Below, one piece after another: positions 35,998-47,270 of a stretch of 64,000 bases of DNA. How positions within the stretch are numbered: position 1 is the first letter of the stretch; every line of letters begins with the position of its first letter. The stretch is from Ancylostoma caninum (lineage: Eukaryota > Nematoda > Chromadorea > Rhabditida > Ancylostomatidae): positions 306,723 through 370,722 of the forward strand of contig JBAJFG010000469.1 of the NCBI GenBank assembly GCA_037903475.1, read 5' to 3'. The notes beneath the pieces were generated by a model. The model searched no databases and was not told the origin of the DNA. It saw only the letters and a program-made list of their open reading frames with translations. The position numbers and the translations under genes were made by a program.

Positions 35998-37605
35998 CTA
36001 GCGCCCCTTCGGGACGCTAGAAAGTGGGGTGGGGCAGCCACTTGAGGCATGTGCAAAAGCTCCACACGTGCAAAATGCTTAGAAAATTAGCAAATGAGCA
36101 AAATTAATCATTAACTGAGCTCAAATTCAAAAACCTTCTTATAAGTTACGTATAAGAGAAGCAGAACAAATCTTCCAATGGGCCCAAACATGAAGTCCTT
36201 CTTATGAGTTGAGTATGCGAATGAGAAGTTCGTTCCTCATCGTATGGCGTATTCGTGCGTATTCCTCACTATCGGGCCAACGCGGACGCGTTCTCCATCG
36301 GCGGAACTGTATCCTGCCGTACCCCACATTATTGTACAAAGCGAAATTGTATCCGAGTGTTTTCCACACTACTGGGCCGCAGTGGACTTTCCTCCATCGG
36401 TGGACCCGTATTCTGGCGCCATCTTCACACATTAGGCCTGAACCGTATCCTGGTATTCTCCATTTTACTGAGTCACAGCGGACCAATCCTATGTTGGCGG
36501 ACCCGTATCCTGGTGTTATCCATACTGCTGGGCCACGGCGAGCCCTTCCTCCATCAGAGCGCCCGCATTCTAGCGCCTTCCTCACAGTTAGGGCAAGCCG
36601 GATCCGTTCTCCAGGGGCGGGTTCGCATCCTGCCATTTTCAACACTAAAGTGAACCCGTATCCTGGCGTCCCCCACACCACTGGGCCACGGTCGGCCCTT
36701 TCTCCATCGGTGGACCCGTATCCTGGTGTCCCCCGCACCATTGGACCCTCGCGGGCCTTCTCTCCATAGCTGGACCCACGTCATGGCGTTCCCCACAGCA
36801 CTGGGCCACGGCGGGCCCTTTCTCATCGCTGGACCCGTGTCATTGAGTTCCCCACGGCACTGGGTCATGGTGGGCCCTTTCTCCATCGGTGGACCCGTGT
36901 CTCGGCGTTCCCCACAGCACTGGGCCACGGCGGGACCTTTCTCCATCGGTAGTAGCTGGACCCACCTCATGGCGTTCCCCACAGCACTGGGCCATGGCGG
37001 GACCTTTCTCCATCGGTGGACCCGTTTCTTGGCGTTCCCCACAGCACTGGGCCACGGCGGGCCCTTTCTCCATCGGTGGACCCGTGTCTCGGCGTTCCCC
37101 ACAGCACTGGGCCACGGCGGGCCCTTTCTCCATCGGTGGATCCGTATCCGTATTTAGTTGATTGGACATACAATGTCATGCCTTCCTACTTAGAGGCGAT
37201 GCGGCAATGGCACCCACCAGATGAGGTGACCGCGTAGGTCCACCCTCCCGAGCTTCCGAGACGCGGCAGCCCTCATAGCACCCGTCCATCTCTTCCTGCA
37301 AGTGCACTAAGCGTCGCATCAGTGGAAGGCTGGCTTTCCTGCTGCGTATATTGTGCAGCCTGAAAGCTCGTAAACACTCCCTCACTCCTATGCGGCGAGA
37401 CCGCCAGCGAAGGTGATGAAATCACCATCCTGTGCATGCGGGAGAACCAGCAGTGACGTAATTTCGGGTCCCGAAGCGAACGTGTCTGCGTCCATGGAAA
37501 TCGGCCATTTCGCCACACAGTCTGCGCCTCAAGATTGCGGTGTCTATGAGTGCCGCCCCGCATCTCTAACCGCTCTAGCCCCCTTACGGCGCTTTGTTTA
37601 ATAGA
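35998..37605 (-). mobile_element. Helitron-like element, left copy of a head-to-tail pair (1.6 kb)
   Basis: On the minus strand it starts TCTATTAAACAAAGCGCC at 37605 and ends GGGGCGCTAG at 35998. The plus-strand base before it is A (35997), i.e. host T after CTAG. Contents in minus-strand order: conserved 5' region, about 60-bp array, 3' tail with the terminal hairpin. Its 5' end abuts the 3' end of the next copy with no base between. Confidence 0.85.
36280..37150 (-). repeat. Minisatellite array in the left tandem Helitron copy
   Basis: About 14 units of roughly 60 bases. The 5' units (36780-37150) are nearly identical, with GGTGGACCCGTGTCTCGGCG and TGGGCCACGGCGGGCCC on the plus strand. The units near the 3' tail are diverged and match the diverged units of other copies position by position. 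Confidence 0.88.
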
Positions 37606-39489
37606 CTAGCGCCCCTTCGGGACGCTAGAAAGTGGGGTGGGGCAGCCACTTGAGGTATGTGCAAAAGCTCCACACGTGCAAAATGCTTAGAAAATTAGCA
37701 AATAAGCAAAATTAATCATTAACTGAGCTCAAATTCAAAAACCTTCTTATAAGTTACGTATAAGAGAAGCAGAACAAATCTTCCAATGGGCCCAAACATG
37801 AAGTCCTTCTTATGAGTTGAGTATGCGAATGAGAAGTTCGTTCCCCATCGTATGGCGTATTCGTGCGTATTCCTCACTATCGGGCCAACGCAGACGTTCT
37901 CCATCGGCGGAACTGTATCCTGCCGTGCCCCACATTATTGGACAAGCGAAATTGTATCCGAGTGTTTTCCACACTACTGGGCCGCAGCGGACTTTCCTCC
38001 ATCGGTGGACCCGTATTCTGGCGCCATCTTCACACATTAGGCCTGAACCGTATCCTGGTATTCTCCACTTTACTGAGTCACAGCGGACCAATCCTATGTT
38101 GGCGGACCCGTATCCTGGTGTTATCCATACTACTGGGCCACGGCGGGCCCTTCCTCCATCAGAGCGCCCGCATTCTGGCGCCTTCCTCACAGTTAGGGCA
38201 AGCCGGATCCGTTCTCCAGGGGCGGGTTCGCATCCTGGCATTCTCAACACTAAAGTGAACCCGTATCCTGACGTCTTCCCACACCACTGGGCCACGGCGG
38301 CCCTTTCTCCATAGGTGGACCCGTTTCTTGGCGTTCCCCACAGCACTGGGCCACGGCGGGCCCTTTCTCCATCGGTGGACCCGTGTCTCGGAGTCCCCCG
38401 CACCACTGGGCCACGGTGGGCCCTTTCTTCATCGGTGGACCCGTATCCCGGCGTCACCCTTGGGCCACGGCGGGCCTTCTCCATCGGTGGACCCGTGTCC
38501 GGCGTCCCCGCACCACTGGGCCACGGCGGGACCTTTCTCCATCGGTGGACCCGTGTCTCGGCGTTCCCCGCACCACTGGGCCACGGCGGGCCCTTTCTCA
38601 TCGGTGGACCCGTATCACGGCGGACCTTTCTCCATCGGTACCCGTGTCATGGAGTTTCTCGCACCACTGGGCCACGGCGGGCCTTTTCTCCATCGGTGGA
38701 CCCGTGTCTCGGCGTCCCCGCACCACTGGGCCACGGCGGGACCTTTCTCCATCGGTGGACCCGTTTCTTGGCGTTCCCCACACCACTGGGCCACGGCGGG
38801 CCTTTTCTCCATAGGTGGACCCACCTCATGGCGTTCCCCACAGCACTGGGCCACGGCGGGCCCTTTCTCCATCGGTGACCCGTGTCTTGGCGTTCCCCGC
38901 ACCACTGGGCCACGGCGGGCCCTTTCTCCATCGGTGGACCCATGTCCTCGCACCACTGGGCCACGGCGGGCCTTTGAGTTTCTCGCACCACTGGGCCACG
39001 GCGGGCCCTTTCTCCATCGGTGGACCCGTATCCGTATTTAGTTGATTGGATATACAATGTCATGCCTTCCTATTTAGAGGCGATGCGGCAATAGCACCCA
39101 CCAGATGAGGCGACCGCGTAGGTCCACCCTCCCGTGCTTCCGAGACGCGGCAGCCCTCATAGCACCCGTCCATCTCTTCCTGCAAGTGCACTCAGCGTCG
39201 CATCAGTGGAAGGCTGGTTTTCCTGCTGCGTATATTGTGCAGCCTGAAAGCTCGTAAACACTCCCTCACTCCTATGCGGCGAGACCGCCAGCGAAGGTGA
39301 TGAAATCACCATCCCGTGCATGCGGGAGAGCCAGCAGTGACGTAATTTCGGGTCCCGAAGCGAACGTGTCTGCGTCCATGGAAATCGGCCATTTCGCCAC
39401 ACAGTCTGCGCCTCAAGATTGCGGTGTCTATGAGTGCCGCCCCGTATCTCTAACCGCTCTAGCCCCCTTACGGCGCTTTGTTTAATAGA
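37606..39489 (-). mobile_element. Helitron-like element, right copy of a head-to-tail pair (1.9 kb)
   Basis: Same orientation as its neighbour and sharing its border: the plus strand reads TTTAATAGA then CTAGCGCCCC at 37597-37615. The minus-strand 5' end is at 39489, followed by host T (39490, host A on the minus strand). The pair together occupies a single A/T site. The two copies differ mainly in the number and order of minisatellite units. Confidence 0.85.
37890..39035 (-). repeat. Minisatellite array in the right tandem Helitron copy
   Basis: About 18-19 units, including several shortened by internal deletions (for example near 38450, 38610-38640 and 38940-38980), unlike the regular array of its neighbour. 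This accounts for the larger element. Long overlapping frames (237, 187 and 263 codons) are artefacts. Confidence 0.88.
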
Positions 39490-39490
39490 T

Positions 39491-40700
39491 CCCACAATTC
39501 GCGTGGAATAGCATGCTGGCATAGGATCCATTGTGCGAAGACTACTGAGGCTTAACGCTCGCTGCGACAGTGTCGCTCTGAAGTATGTTAAACAACCCTT
39601 CGTTTTCCTGAAACGGTCTTTATGTTGGAAAAAATCACGTGGTGAATAGGTGATTTTCGACCAGTTGGTGATAAGCTGAAACTTTTGTTATTTTCAAAAA
39701 CAATCATGTTTCATAAGAATGAGGGATACCACTTAATGGGGAATCTATCTTCCCGGTGCGTTCCTTTGAGTTGGCAGCACTCCAATAGTGCCTTCCAACG
39801 AAATTTTCTCAAAATGCTCTAGAGTTGGGGATGAAAACGTGCACAAGGGACGATATTCCGCACAAACCCTTAAACAGGTTGTAACGAGTTCTTTGGTCCT
39901 GTGGCAATTTTCTCGAGGATTTTTGTTAAGATTTATGATGTATTTATCTAATAGATTTGACAGAATCACCACGTTTGGTATGCATTTCCACCTAAAATAT
40001 CACTCCTCTACTCCATTAGAGGCAATACGATACTTCCCCGTCTTTCTTGGAAGAAGCTGAATGTGTAATGAATTAATAGCCTATTTTTGAGTCCGACTGG
40101 ACAGATAGTTCACAACCTTCAATGGCCACCTCGTCTGTGCCCTGTCAGGCTATAAAACCGGTCAGACCAACAAACAAAACTCAGGTGTTGCCTGTAGTCG
40201 TGTGACCGTGGGGACTTTGGTACATCAACGGGCAAGGGAAAATCACTCATCGAACATGAAGGGCTTGAAGGAACATCTGTTAGGCATAATATTCTAAGTT
40301 CCAGTGGTTAAATGTTCCTTCGAACACACCATTGCAACCGATATACCAGATTTGTGCTTAATTGGAAGTTGCCGCCTTCAAATTTGCAAAGCCAAATATT
40401 TTCCTTGTGGTAATGGATATTCGAAAGGTCCATCACATCACATATATGTTTTAGCAGTCGCTTCCATTGTTTTGCCAATGAATTCGTGAAGGAGAAGCAG
40501 TCAATCGCCCTCAAAGTCAAAAATGATTTTTTTTAGTTGTTTCCTCTACGTAATCGTAGAACAAAATTCTGGTCTAGGTCTAGGTAGGCTGGTGGCAAAC
40601 CTTCATTTGCGGTTCGGATGGGAAACTGATAAAAAAAACACATGGCAAAGCTTAGCGCGATTTTGCGATCATCATGACTTATAATAAAGGGCTTAGTCTG
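39491..40700. other. Unassigned region
   Basis: No gene recognised. CTATAAAACCGGTCAG at about 40150 looks like a TATA box with a downstream CAG, but no transcript can be assigned to it. Confidence 0.4.
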
Positions 40701-40737
40701 TCACGTGTGTGTGTGCGTGTGTGTGTGTGTGTGTCAG
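40700..40737. repeat. (GT)n microsatellite
   Basis: Nearly pure GT repeat with one C interruption, about 35 bases long, 60 bases upstream of the large minisatellite array. Confidence 0.85.
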
Positions 40738-40799
40738 TGTGAAACGAAACTCGAGGGCGTGGCCTAGAGTGAAGAAAATGTTCTACACCGAGTCCACTG

Positions 40800-42112
40800 T
40801 TGCTGTAGGAGTGCGCCGGCGTCCAAAAGTGGTGGAACACCTGGATTCAGGTCCAACGGCGTGATAAGGGTGCGCCGGCGTCCATAAGTGGGGAAACGCC
40901 TGGAGTCGGGTCCAACTGTGTGATAAGGGTGCGCCGGCGTCCATAAGTGGGGAAACACCTGGAGTCGGATCCAACGGTGTGATAAGGGTGCGCCGGCGTC
41001 CATAAGTGGGAAAACGCCTGGAGTAGGGTCCAATGTTGTGATAAGGGTGCGCCGGCGTCCAAAAGTGGGGAAACGCCTGGGTCGGGTCCAACGGTGTGAT
41101 AAGGGTGCGCCGGCGTCCAAAAGTGGGGAAACGCCTGGAGTCGGGTCCAACGGTGTGATAAGGGTGCGCCGGCGTCCAAAAGTGGGGAAACGCCTGGAGT
41201 CGGGTCCAATAAGCGCCGGCGTCCAAAATGGAAACGGTGTGATAAGGGTGCGCCGGCGTCCAAAGTGGGGAAACGCCTGGAGTCGGGTCCAACGGAGTGA
41301 TAAGGGTGCGCCGGCGTCCAAAAGTGGGGAAACGCCTGGGGTCGGGTCCAACGGTGTGATAAGGGTGCGCCGGCGTCCAAAAGTGGGGAAACGCCTGGGG
41401 TGGGGTCCAACGGTGTGATAAGGGTGCGCCGGCGTCCAAAAGTGGGTAAACGCCTGGAGTCGGGTCCATCGGAGTGATAAGGGTGCGCCGGCGTCCAAAA
41501 GTGGGGAAACGCCTGGAGTCGGGTCAAACGGTGTGATAAGGGTGCGCCGGCGTCCAAAAGTGGGGGATCGCCTGGGGTGGGGTCCAACGGAGTGATAAGG
41601 GTGCGCCGGCGTCCAAAAGTGGGGAAACGCCTGGGGTGGGGTCCAACGGTGTGATAAGGGTGCGCCGGCGTCCAAAAGTGGGGAAACGCCTGGGGTGGGG
41701 TCCAACGGTGTGATAAGGGTGCGCCGGCGTCCAAAAGTGGGGAAACGCCTGGGGTGGGGTCCAACGGTGTGATAAGGGTGCGCCGGCGTCCAAAAGTGGG
41801 TAAACGCCTGGAGTCGGGTCCATCGGAGTGATAAGGGTGCGCCGGCGTCCAAAAGTGGGGAAACGCTTGGGGTGGGGTCCAACGGTGTGATAAGTTTGCG
41901 CCGGCGTCCAAAAGTGGGGAAACGCCTGGGGTGGGGTCCAACGGTGTGATAAGGGTGCGCCGGCGTCCAAAAGTGGGGAAACGCCTGGAGTCGGGTCCAA
42001 CTGTGTGATAAGGGTGCGCTGGCGTCCAAAAGTGGGGAAACGCCTGGAGTCGGGTCCAACTGTGTGATAAGGGTGCGCTGGCGTCCAAAAGTGGGGAAAC
42101 GCCTGGAGTCCT
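40800..42112. repeat. Large minisatellite array, about 22-23 units of roughly 59-60 bp
   Basis: The unit is GGTCCAACGGTGTGATAAGG, GTGCGCCGGCGTCCAAAAGT, GGGGAAACGCCTGGAGTCG. Two main variants alternate, one with GAGTCGGG and one with GGGTGGGG. One rearranged unit lies near 41210-41250. The monomer aligns along its length with the Helitron-internal unit (see findings). Frames of 431, 413 and 228 codons on the minus strand are repeat artefacts. No Helitron-type ends were found at its edges. Confidence 0.93.
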
Positions 42113-42841
42113 ACCTAAATCACCTAGATGTACATTGTTTCCTTTCGTATCCGTGTTCTCTTCCCATTCCGTTTGTGTCTGAATGAACCACTCCTTCTTT
42201 TCCGTTTATATACACCGGTGGACCCTTATCACTTGAATTACCACAACAACCAGTTGAGCCTAAATCATTTCAAGACAACATTTGCACTGAATTGGTTACA
42301 CCCAGTTCTTCACGGCCACTAAATTCGCTCATATGGAAGAGCATATCTCCGTTATGGGGGGAGCTACCCCCTACGGGATCAAGGGTTTCTCAGGAGAGCG
42401 ATAGAACAGATTTAATCAGTCCATTTACACTTTCGTGTTTGCTTTCAACGTGCAGTATGCGAGCGAAGCGAGCACTAACAGAAGTCTGGAAGTCCGCCGT
42501 TAGCTGGACGGCCAGAGTGGTTTACACATAAGCCGAGAATGCCCGATGACTTCGTTAAGTGCGGCGACTAGTCGCCACTTCCCCTAACTTCAATGCGAGG
42601 TCACTGCCATAGTGAATTTGAAGTTTCTGGGTAAAATCTCCCTCAAAACTATCAAAAGTGAAATCGCAGAAGGTAACTCTCAGGGAAAATTGAAACGAGT
42701 TTGATTGTTGTTGCCATTATACAGAAAAGTTACTGCACCGTTCTAAACTTCGCACATATAAAATATTTTGTGTGCGTCAGCCTCTGTCACTGTGATTCTA
42801 GCATTGTGCCTACGTGCCCAAAGAGAACCAAATGAGCGATA
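42113..42841. other. Unassigned region
   Basis: No gene or repeat recognised. Confidence 0.4.
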
Positions 42842-43111
42842 CAGTGGACGGCAATGATGGTGGCCCATCCACGGCCTCGACAAGGACGCCGCGCGACCGC
42901 GCCGCGCACGCTGTAACCGAGTTTTCTGCTGCTATTTCTACCGTTCCTATAGTGTTTCTACCCGATTTTAAGGATTCTCGACCAAATCAGAAAGAAAAGA
43001 GCCTAGAAATAGCACTCTGGCGACAGTCGGCACCGATCTCGGCGCGCGTAACGCGGTCGCGCTGTGTCGTTCTCGAGGCCGCAGATGGGCCACCGCCATT
43101 GCCATCCACTG
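42842..43111. mobile_element. GC-rich foldback element, copy 1
   Basis: 270 bases with inverted arms of about 70 bases: the left end is CAGTGGACGGCAATGATGGT, and the right end is the complement of CAGTGGATGGCAATGGCGGT. It is flanked by TA on both sides (42840-42841, 43112-43113). Homologous to 54340-54608. A typical non-autonomous Tc1/mariner-type MITE by size and target site. Confidence 0.8.
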
Positions 43112-43113
43112 TA

Positions 43114-43940
43114 TGAATGTGAGATCACGACCAAGACGCAAGATTCTGGCGTACTGAGAATGAGGACACGACAAAATGAGTGACTGTGGTGGGACAAGAT
43201 TTATTCCCTTTTAATTGACTCTTTTACGAGATGATTGAATGTATTTGCAAATTTCCGCAAAGATGAGACAATAAGTGCACACCGTTGATGGTGATTTCGA
43301 GTAAATGATGGCTAGGCTCTTCAACAAATAGGTTTGTTCATTCGTGGTATGGGTACGTTTGCATGGGTACATATTAAGGGCACCCGTAATCATCCGGTGT
43401 TTTTCGATGCTCATGCTCATTTTCCGCCTATTGAAATTATCGCTTTGGCTGCCCTTTGGACTAAGAATTGTTCTACATGAGTCACTGGATAGACAGCCGC
43501 ACAAATTGTTATAGTCAATCGTAGTTTGATATACAACGTCTGAAGTACGGATTCCAAGATAGTCATCTCTAGATCTATGAGGCCTTCCACCAACGAACTT
43601 CCAGTGAGTTCCACCGTCGATTTTAACATGTCCACTAAGTTAGGCTGAATGCTTCCAATTTGTTCACCAAGATTCTATTATTAGATTTAATATTGAGATT
43701 CAATTAGAGTTCCTCCACTAGAAGCCTTCACGAGATCTATTAATGACGATTATAGTTCCTACTCTCCTGGTCAGGTATATTCAAAATTCCGGAATTCAAA
43801 AGTCGGATGTCGAGGAATTCAAAAACACCGGGTATCGAATATGCCAAAAATGGGAGTTGAGGGAAAACGGGTAAACTATACCCTATCCACGCAGACTTGC
43901 ATGGGATGTGAACGAGTGTGTCGTAGTGATGCAATATAAC
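43114..43940. other. Unassigned region
   Basis: No gene recognised; the 97-codon and shorter frames on the minus strand lack recognisable domains. Confidence 0.4.
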
Positions 43941-44862
43941 CCCAGACAAACTTTCGGAACTTCCGCGGAGCTTGTTCGGAACTTGCGCGGGTGACCTGAC
44001 GGAAGTTCCGAATAAGCTCCGCGGAAGTTCCGAACTGGCTCCGCGGAAGTTCCGAAGTAGCTCCGCGGAAGTTCCGAAATCGAACAGGAGTCACGTAATT
44101 CGTGCATTATAGAGTGAAACATAATTCGAGTAATAAGGTAAAATGGTCCAACATGGAGTGATGAACACCTCCAGGCGTCCCGATGCCAAAAATCGTGAGA
44201 TCATGGATCCCACCACAGATCGTTCCACCACGTAGCACTAATTGCGCATGTGCTAACTATGTTTTCTGAAGATGAGCTTCAAGCAGGTCTGCCCTTTGAC
44301 TGTGCTACGTATCCGCGTCAGGTTTCAAAATCAATGATAACATGGAAAAATTCCTCTTTGGTAAAAATCTGTCAAATTTTCGTATTTATGGGAATAATCC
44401 CAGGCGTACATTTATCTGACACGAGTTTTACCCGAAATTCGACATTAAAGATGTCATTATTGGGGCATCCCGAAGTGAATTTCGAGGAAAAAATAGCGTA
44501 AAAATTTTTGTATTTTACACGGCTTCTTATTTGGTTAGCCGAAGTTAATCAAGAACATATCACTATAAAAATTGGACAAAAACATGTCATTTGATCTGTT
44601 AGTTTCTTGGATCATTCCATCTCTCTCGAAGCTCCGCGGAAGTTCCGAAAAGTGTCAAGCTCCGCGGAAGTTCCGAAGCTACTTTTTTCTCTGCGTCTCC
44701 ATTCGGAACTTGCGCGGAACCTGCGCGGAACTTCCGAAAAAATCGACGAGTGACGTCATATTTCCGCGGAGGTTCCGAAAATCGAGCTCTAGTAGTAAAT
44801 CAGGCTCCGCGGAAGTTCCGAAAATCGACAAGCTCCGCGGAAGTTCCGAAAGTTTGTCTGGG
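43941..44862. mobile_element. Foldback-type element with many CTCCGCGGAAGTTCCGAA repeats near both ends
   Basis: The termini are inverted: CCCAGACAAACTTTCGGAAC at left and its complement at right. About a dozen copies of the motif GCTCCGCGGAAGTTCCGAA, some diverged, crowd the outer 150-240 bases on each side in both orientations. The central 500 bases (44100-44620) lack them. Clustered subterminal repeats are typical transposase-binding arrays, so this is probably a non-autonomous DNA transposon. Target duplication is unclear and the superfamily is unknown. Frames across it are artefacts. Confidence 0.7.
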
Positions 44863-45079
44863 ACCCATCCACGACCGCGCGGCGTACCTCATTCTCACCT
44901 CTCCACTCAAGAAATTTTCGAAAGATGGAGATTTTCTCTACCGAAAATGCGGGTAATGAACTTACCGTGGATGCCGAACACGAATATCCTGTTTATCACA
45001 GACGACCTCACTGGTGGAGGCCAGCAGCAGGGCTACATCTCATGCTACATCTCATGCACCAGAGCACTCTAATTGTCAC

Positions 45080-45084
45080 CCCAT

Positions 45085-45131
<47 letters not shown>

Positions 45132-45132
45132 T
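45080..45132. repeat. (ATTT)n microsatellite
   Basis: About 12 uninterrupted TTTA/ATTT units. A similar shorter run at 55478-55502 is also followed, within 100-230 bases, by AAGGCAGCACTCACG, so the microsatellite is probably part of a dispersed repeat. Confidence 0.85.
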
Positions 45133-45564
45133 CTTTACACAGGGAAACCACACGGTGCCAAATATTTTACTATTAAAAACATGACATGAGCACAGAAATG
45201 AAACCCAAGCAAATAGTCAAGACTAGTTTAAGGCAGCACTCACGCTTCAAAAAGTTTTCTCGTGTTTGTGTTCATTTCAAAGATGCCATCAATCAAAATG
45301 TAGCTGCAAAAGGGGATCATTCCAATTCGTGCATTTAATCGAATAATAAAATTCGTACGTATGTACAAATGCACCCACCATAGTAAAGCTTGCCCCATTC
45401 CCTCTGATCATGTAAGTCTGTGTTTCTCACCTGATGCGGAATCGATCAGCACTTTCCGATAGCAGTGATCCGTACCGCGCCCGCGCCCCCGGCGGCGACA
45501 CCCATCTCAGGCGATACATTTCGTACACATGGACATATGTGCCTTGGCAATATACAACATGGTA

Positions 45565-46448
45565 TTAGGTTGTAACATAAGTTTCCGCTGTTTTCGCATA
45601 GGCATTTTTGAAGGCTTCTAATAAATGGATATCGATTAGATTTCGCTCTAGATACTGTGCTGAAACGCGTGATCCCGCGAACATTCTGGAATGTGAGACC
45701 GATTTTTGCGTCTTATTTTGAAGATGTAATTGACTTCGGAGTGATCCCTTCAAGAATGCAAATTCGGTAACTGCACTTGCACGAATAATAGTTTTCCCAT
45801 AACGTTGAGTGAGACTAACCAAATTTGGAGGAGTGATTTCGAGGCCATTCTTATTCTCCCTAGTACTTTCTTTTCCCATTCTATTGCCGAGCGGTCTCAG
45901 GCACCTACACCAAAATTAGTGACCCAAAATTTTGATTACTAAGTATTTCTCTCTGGATTTGAAGCGAATTGAAGTGGAATTTTTTCCACCGTGCCTACAA
46001 ACATCAACCTTTTGCGAACGCTAATCAGTGGAATTTTGGGATGAGTTCCAAGCGCTCTGTGGAAACTCAATTCTGCCATACTGCTGAGGGCACCTTAATT
46101 TTGTCGGTCGAACTCTCTGGAAAGGCGAACAGCTCGCAGAGAAATTCTTAATCGCGCATTATGTTGCATAAATCTAGCTTCAACCGTGCGCCGATTATCA
46201 GATCCCAAGAATGTCTACTAAGCAAGAATCGCTTTGCCAAGTCAGTGAGCTCTAGCACTGCCCGACTCAGTTGTTTGCCTCGCAGTCCACGGATTTCTGG
46301 AGCAGCGGAGCCGAGCTCCTGCTGTAAAAACGGCAAAAGACCATCGACTGTTATGGTGCATACATCGAATGATATAGATTCTTATTTGATTTTTTATAAA
46401 ATTTTTTCTTCGAAAACTTCAAAACAGCGCAAACTTGTTACAACCTAA
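45565..46448. mobile_element. Mariner-type element with TTAGGTTGTAAC ends (884 bp)
   Basis: The ends are inverted: TTAGGTTGTAACATAAGTTT at left and the complement of TTAGGTTGTAACAAGTTTGC at right, flanked by TA (45563-45564, 46449-46450). The TTAGGTTG start is characteristic of mariners. No transposase motif was found in the 884 bases, so it is non-autonomous. Minus-strand frames (for example near 46148-46336) have protein-like composition but no recognised domain. Confidence 0.75.
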
Positions 46449-46493
46449 TATTTCTCGCGGAAGTTGTCTTGTCGGACTATCTTTCCTCTACTA

Positions 46494-47270
46494 TTAGGTT
46501 GGTGCAAAATTATAATAACTCAGGACCCCAAAAACAAGTTGTCGGCCCAGTTTTGCCCAAAAACAACTTGCAAACAAGCTTTCAACTAGCAAATCGTTGT
46601 CGACAAGCTTGACGTCATCATGCCATCCGAAACCAAGTTGTCGACAAGCTTTTCTTCCGACAACTTGTCGACAAGGAAGAGAAAAAAACAAGTTGTTGAC
46701 CAGCTTTTCCAAAAAGCAACTTGCAAACAATCTTTTGGTGGAAAAAGTTGTTGACAACCTTTTAGCTGAACAACCTGTCGACGAGAAAGAGTCATGTTCC
46801 CATATCCGCGTAGCATACGATGCAACCATTGAGGACACCAGGGCAATGGTTGTCATGGCACAGATCTAGGAAAGCGTTTGCTCCTTAATGAAGGACGGTT
46901 GTGCGAGCCTCCACATGCACAGGCACTACCTTCGGCAATTTTGTAGTGTAGAGCTGACAGACTGTCAATGAAGAACGGGTCAAGAGTAAGATCATACGGT
47001 TGACCACCTGTCGGCAAGGAAGAGAAAAAACAAGTTGTCGACAAGCTATTGGGCGGACAAGTTGTCGACAAGGAAGTGCAAAACCAAGCTGTCGACAAGT
47101 TTTTGGAAAAGCAAGTTTCAGATGCGATCAGATACTTGCTTGCCATGCTTGTCGACAAGTTGTTTTTGGGGTTCTGAGAATTGCCGAAACAAACACCCCA
47201 GTTCAAAGCGTTATAACTTGGCTTATACCCAACGTTTTTCATCAGTTCAATGCTCGTTTAATTCGCTAAA
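46494..47270. mobile_element. Element packed with TTGTCGACAA palindromes, with one mariner-like end
   Basis: Starts in TTAGGTTGGTGCAAAA, a mariner-type terminus. From about 46525 to 47165 it carries more than ten copies or near copies of the palindrome TTGTCGACAA within CAAGTTGTCGACAAGCTTTT-like units, in both orientations. The outer blocks CCCCAAAAACAAGTTGTCGG and GACAAGTTGTTTTTGGGG mirror each other. The right terminus could not be fixed. No coding motif was seen. Confidence 0.6.

Noticed and set aside
37810..39063. Open frames of 263, 237, 187 and 165 codons on both strands
   Set aside because: Artefacts of the Helitron-borne minisatellite array; overlapping frames on both strands give equally repetitive peptides.
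40145..40180. TATA-box promoter of a gene
   Set aside because: The motif is good, but no exon or repeat copy follows that would support transcription from it.
40764..42088. Minus-strand open frames of 431 and 413 codons
   Set aside because: They run along the tandem minisatellite in several frames at once. The unit is about 60 bases, so any stop-free unit stays open; there is no domain, only periodic peptides.
42113..42135. CTAG near the right edge of the free-standing array as a Helitron 3' end
   Set aside because: It is followed by A rather than T, has no terminal hairpin, and lacks the conserved 3' tail of the other elements.
46148..46448. Possible captured gene inside the TTAGGTTGTAAC mariner (minus-strand frame with LPFLQQELGSAAPEIRGLRG)
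   Set aside because: Protein-like, but stops interrupt it on both sides, no splice structure is visible and no family is recognised.
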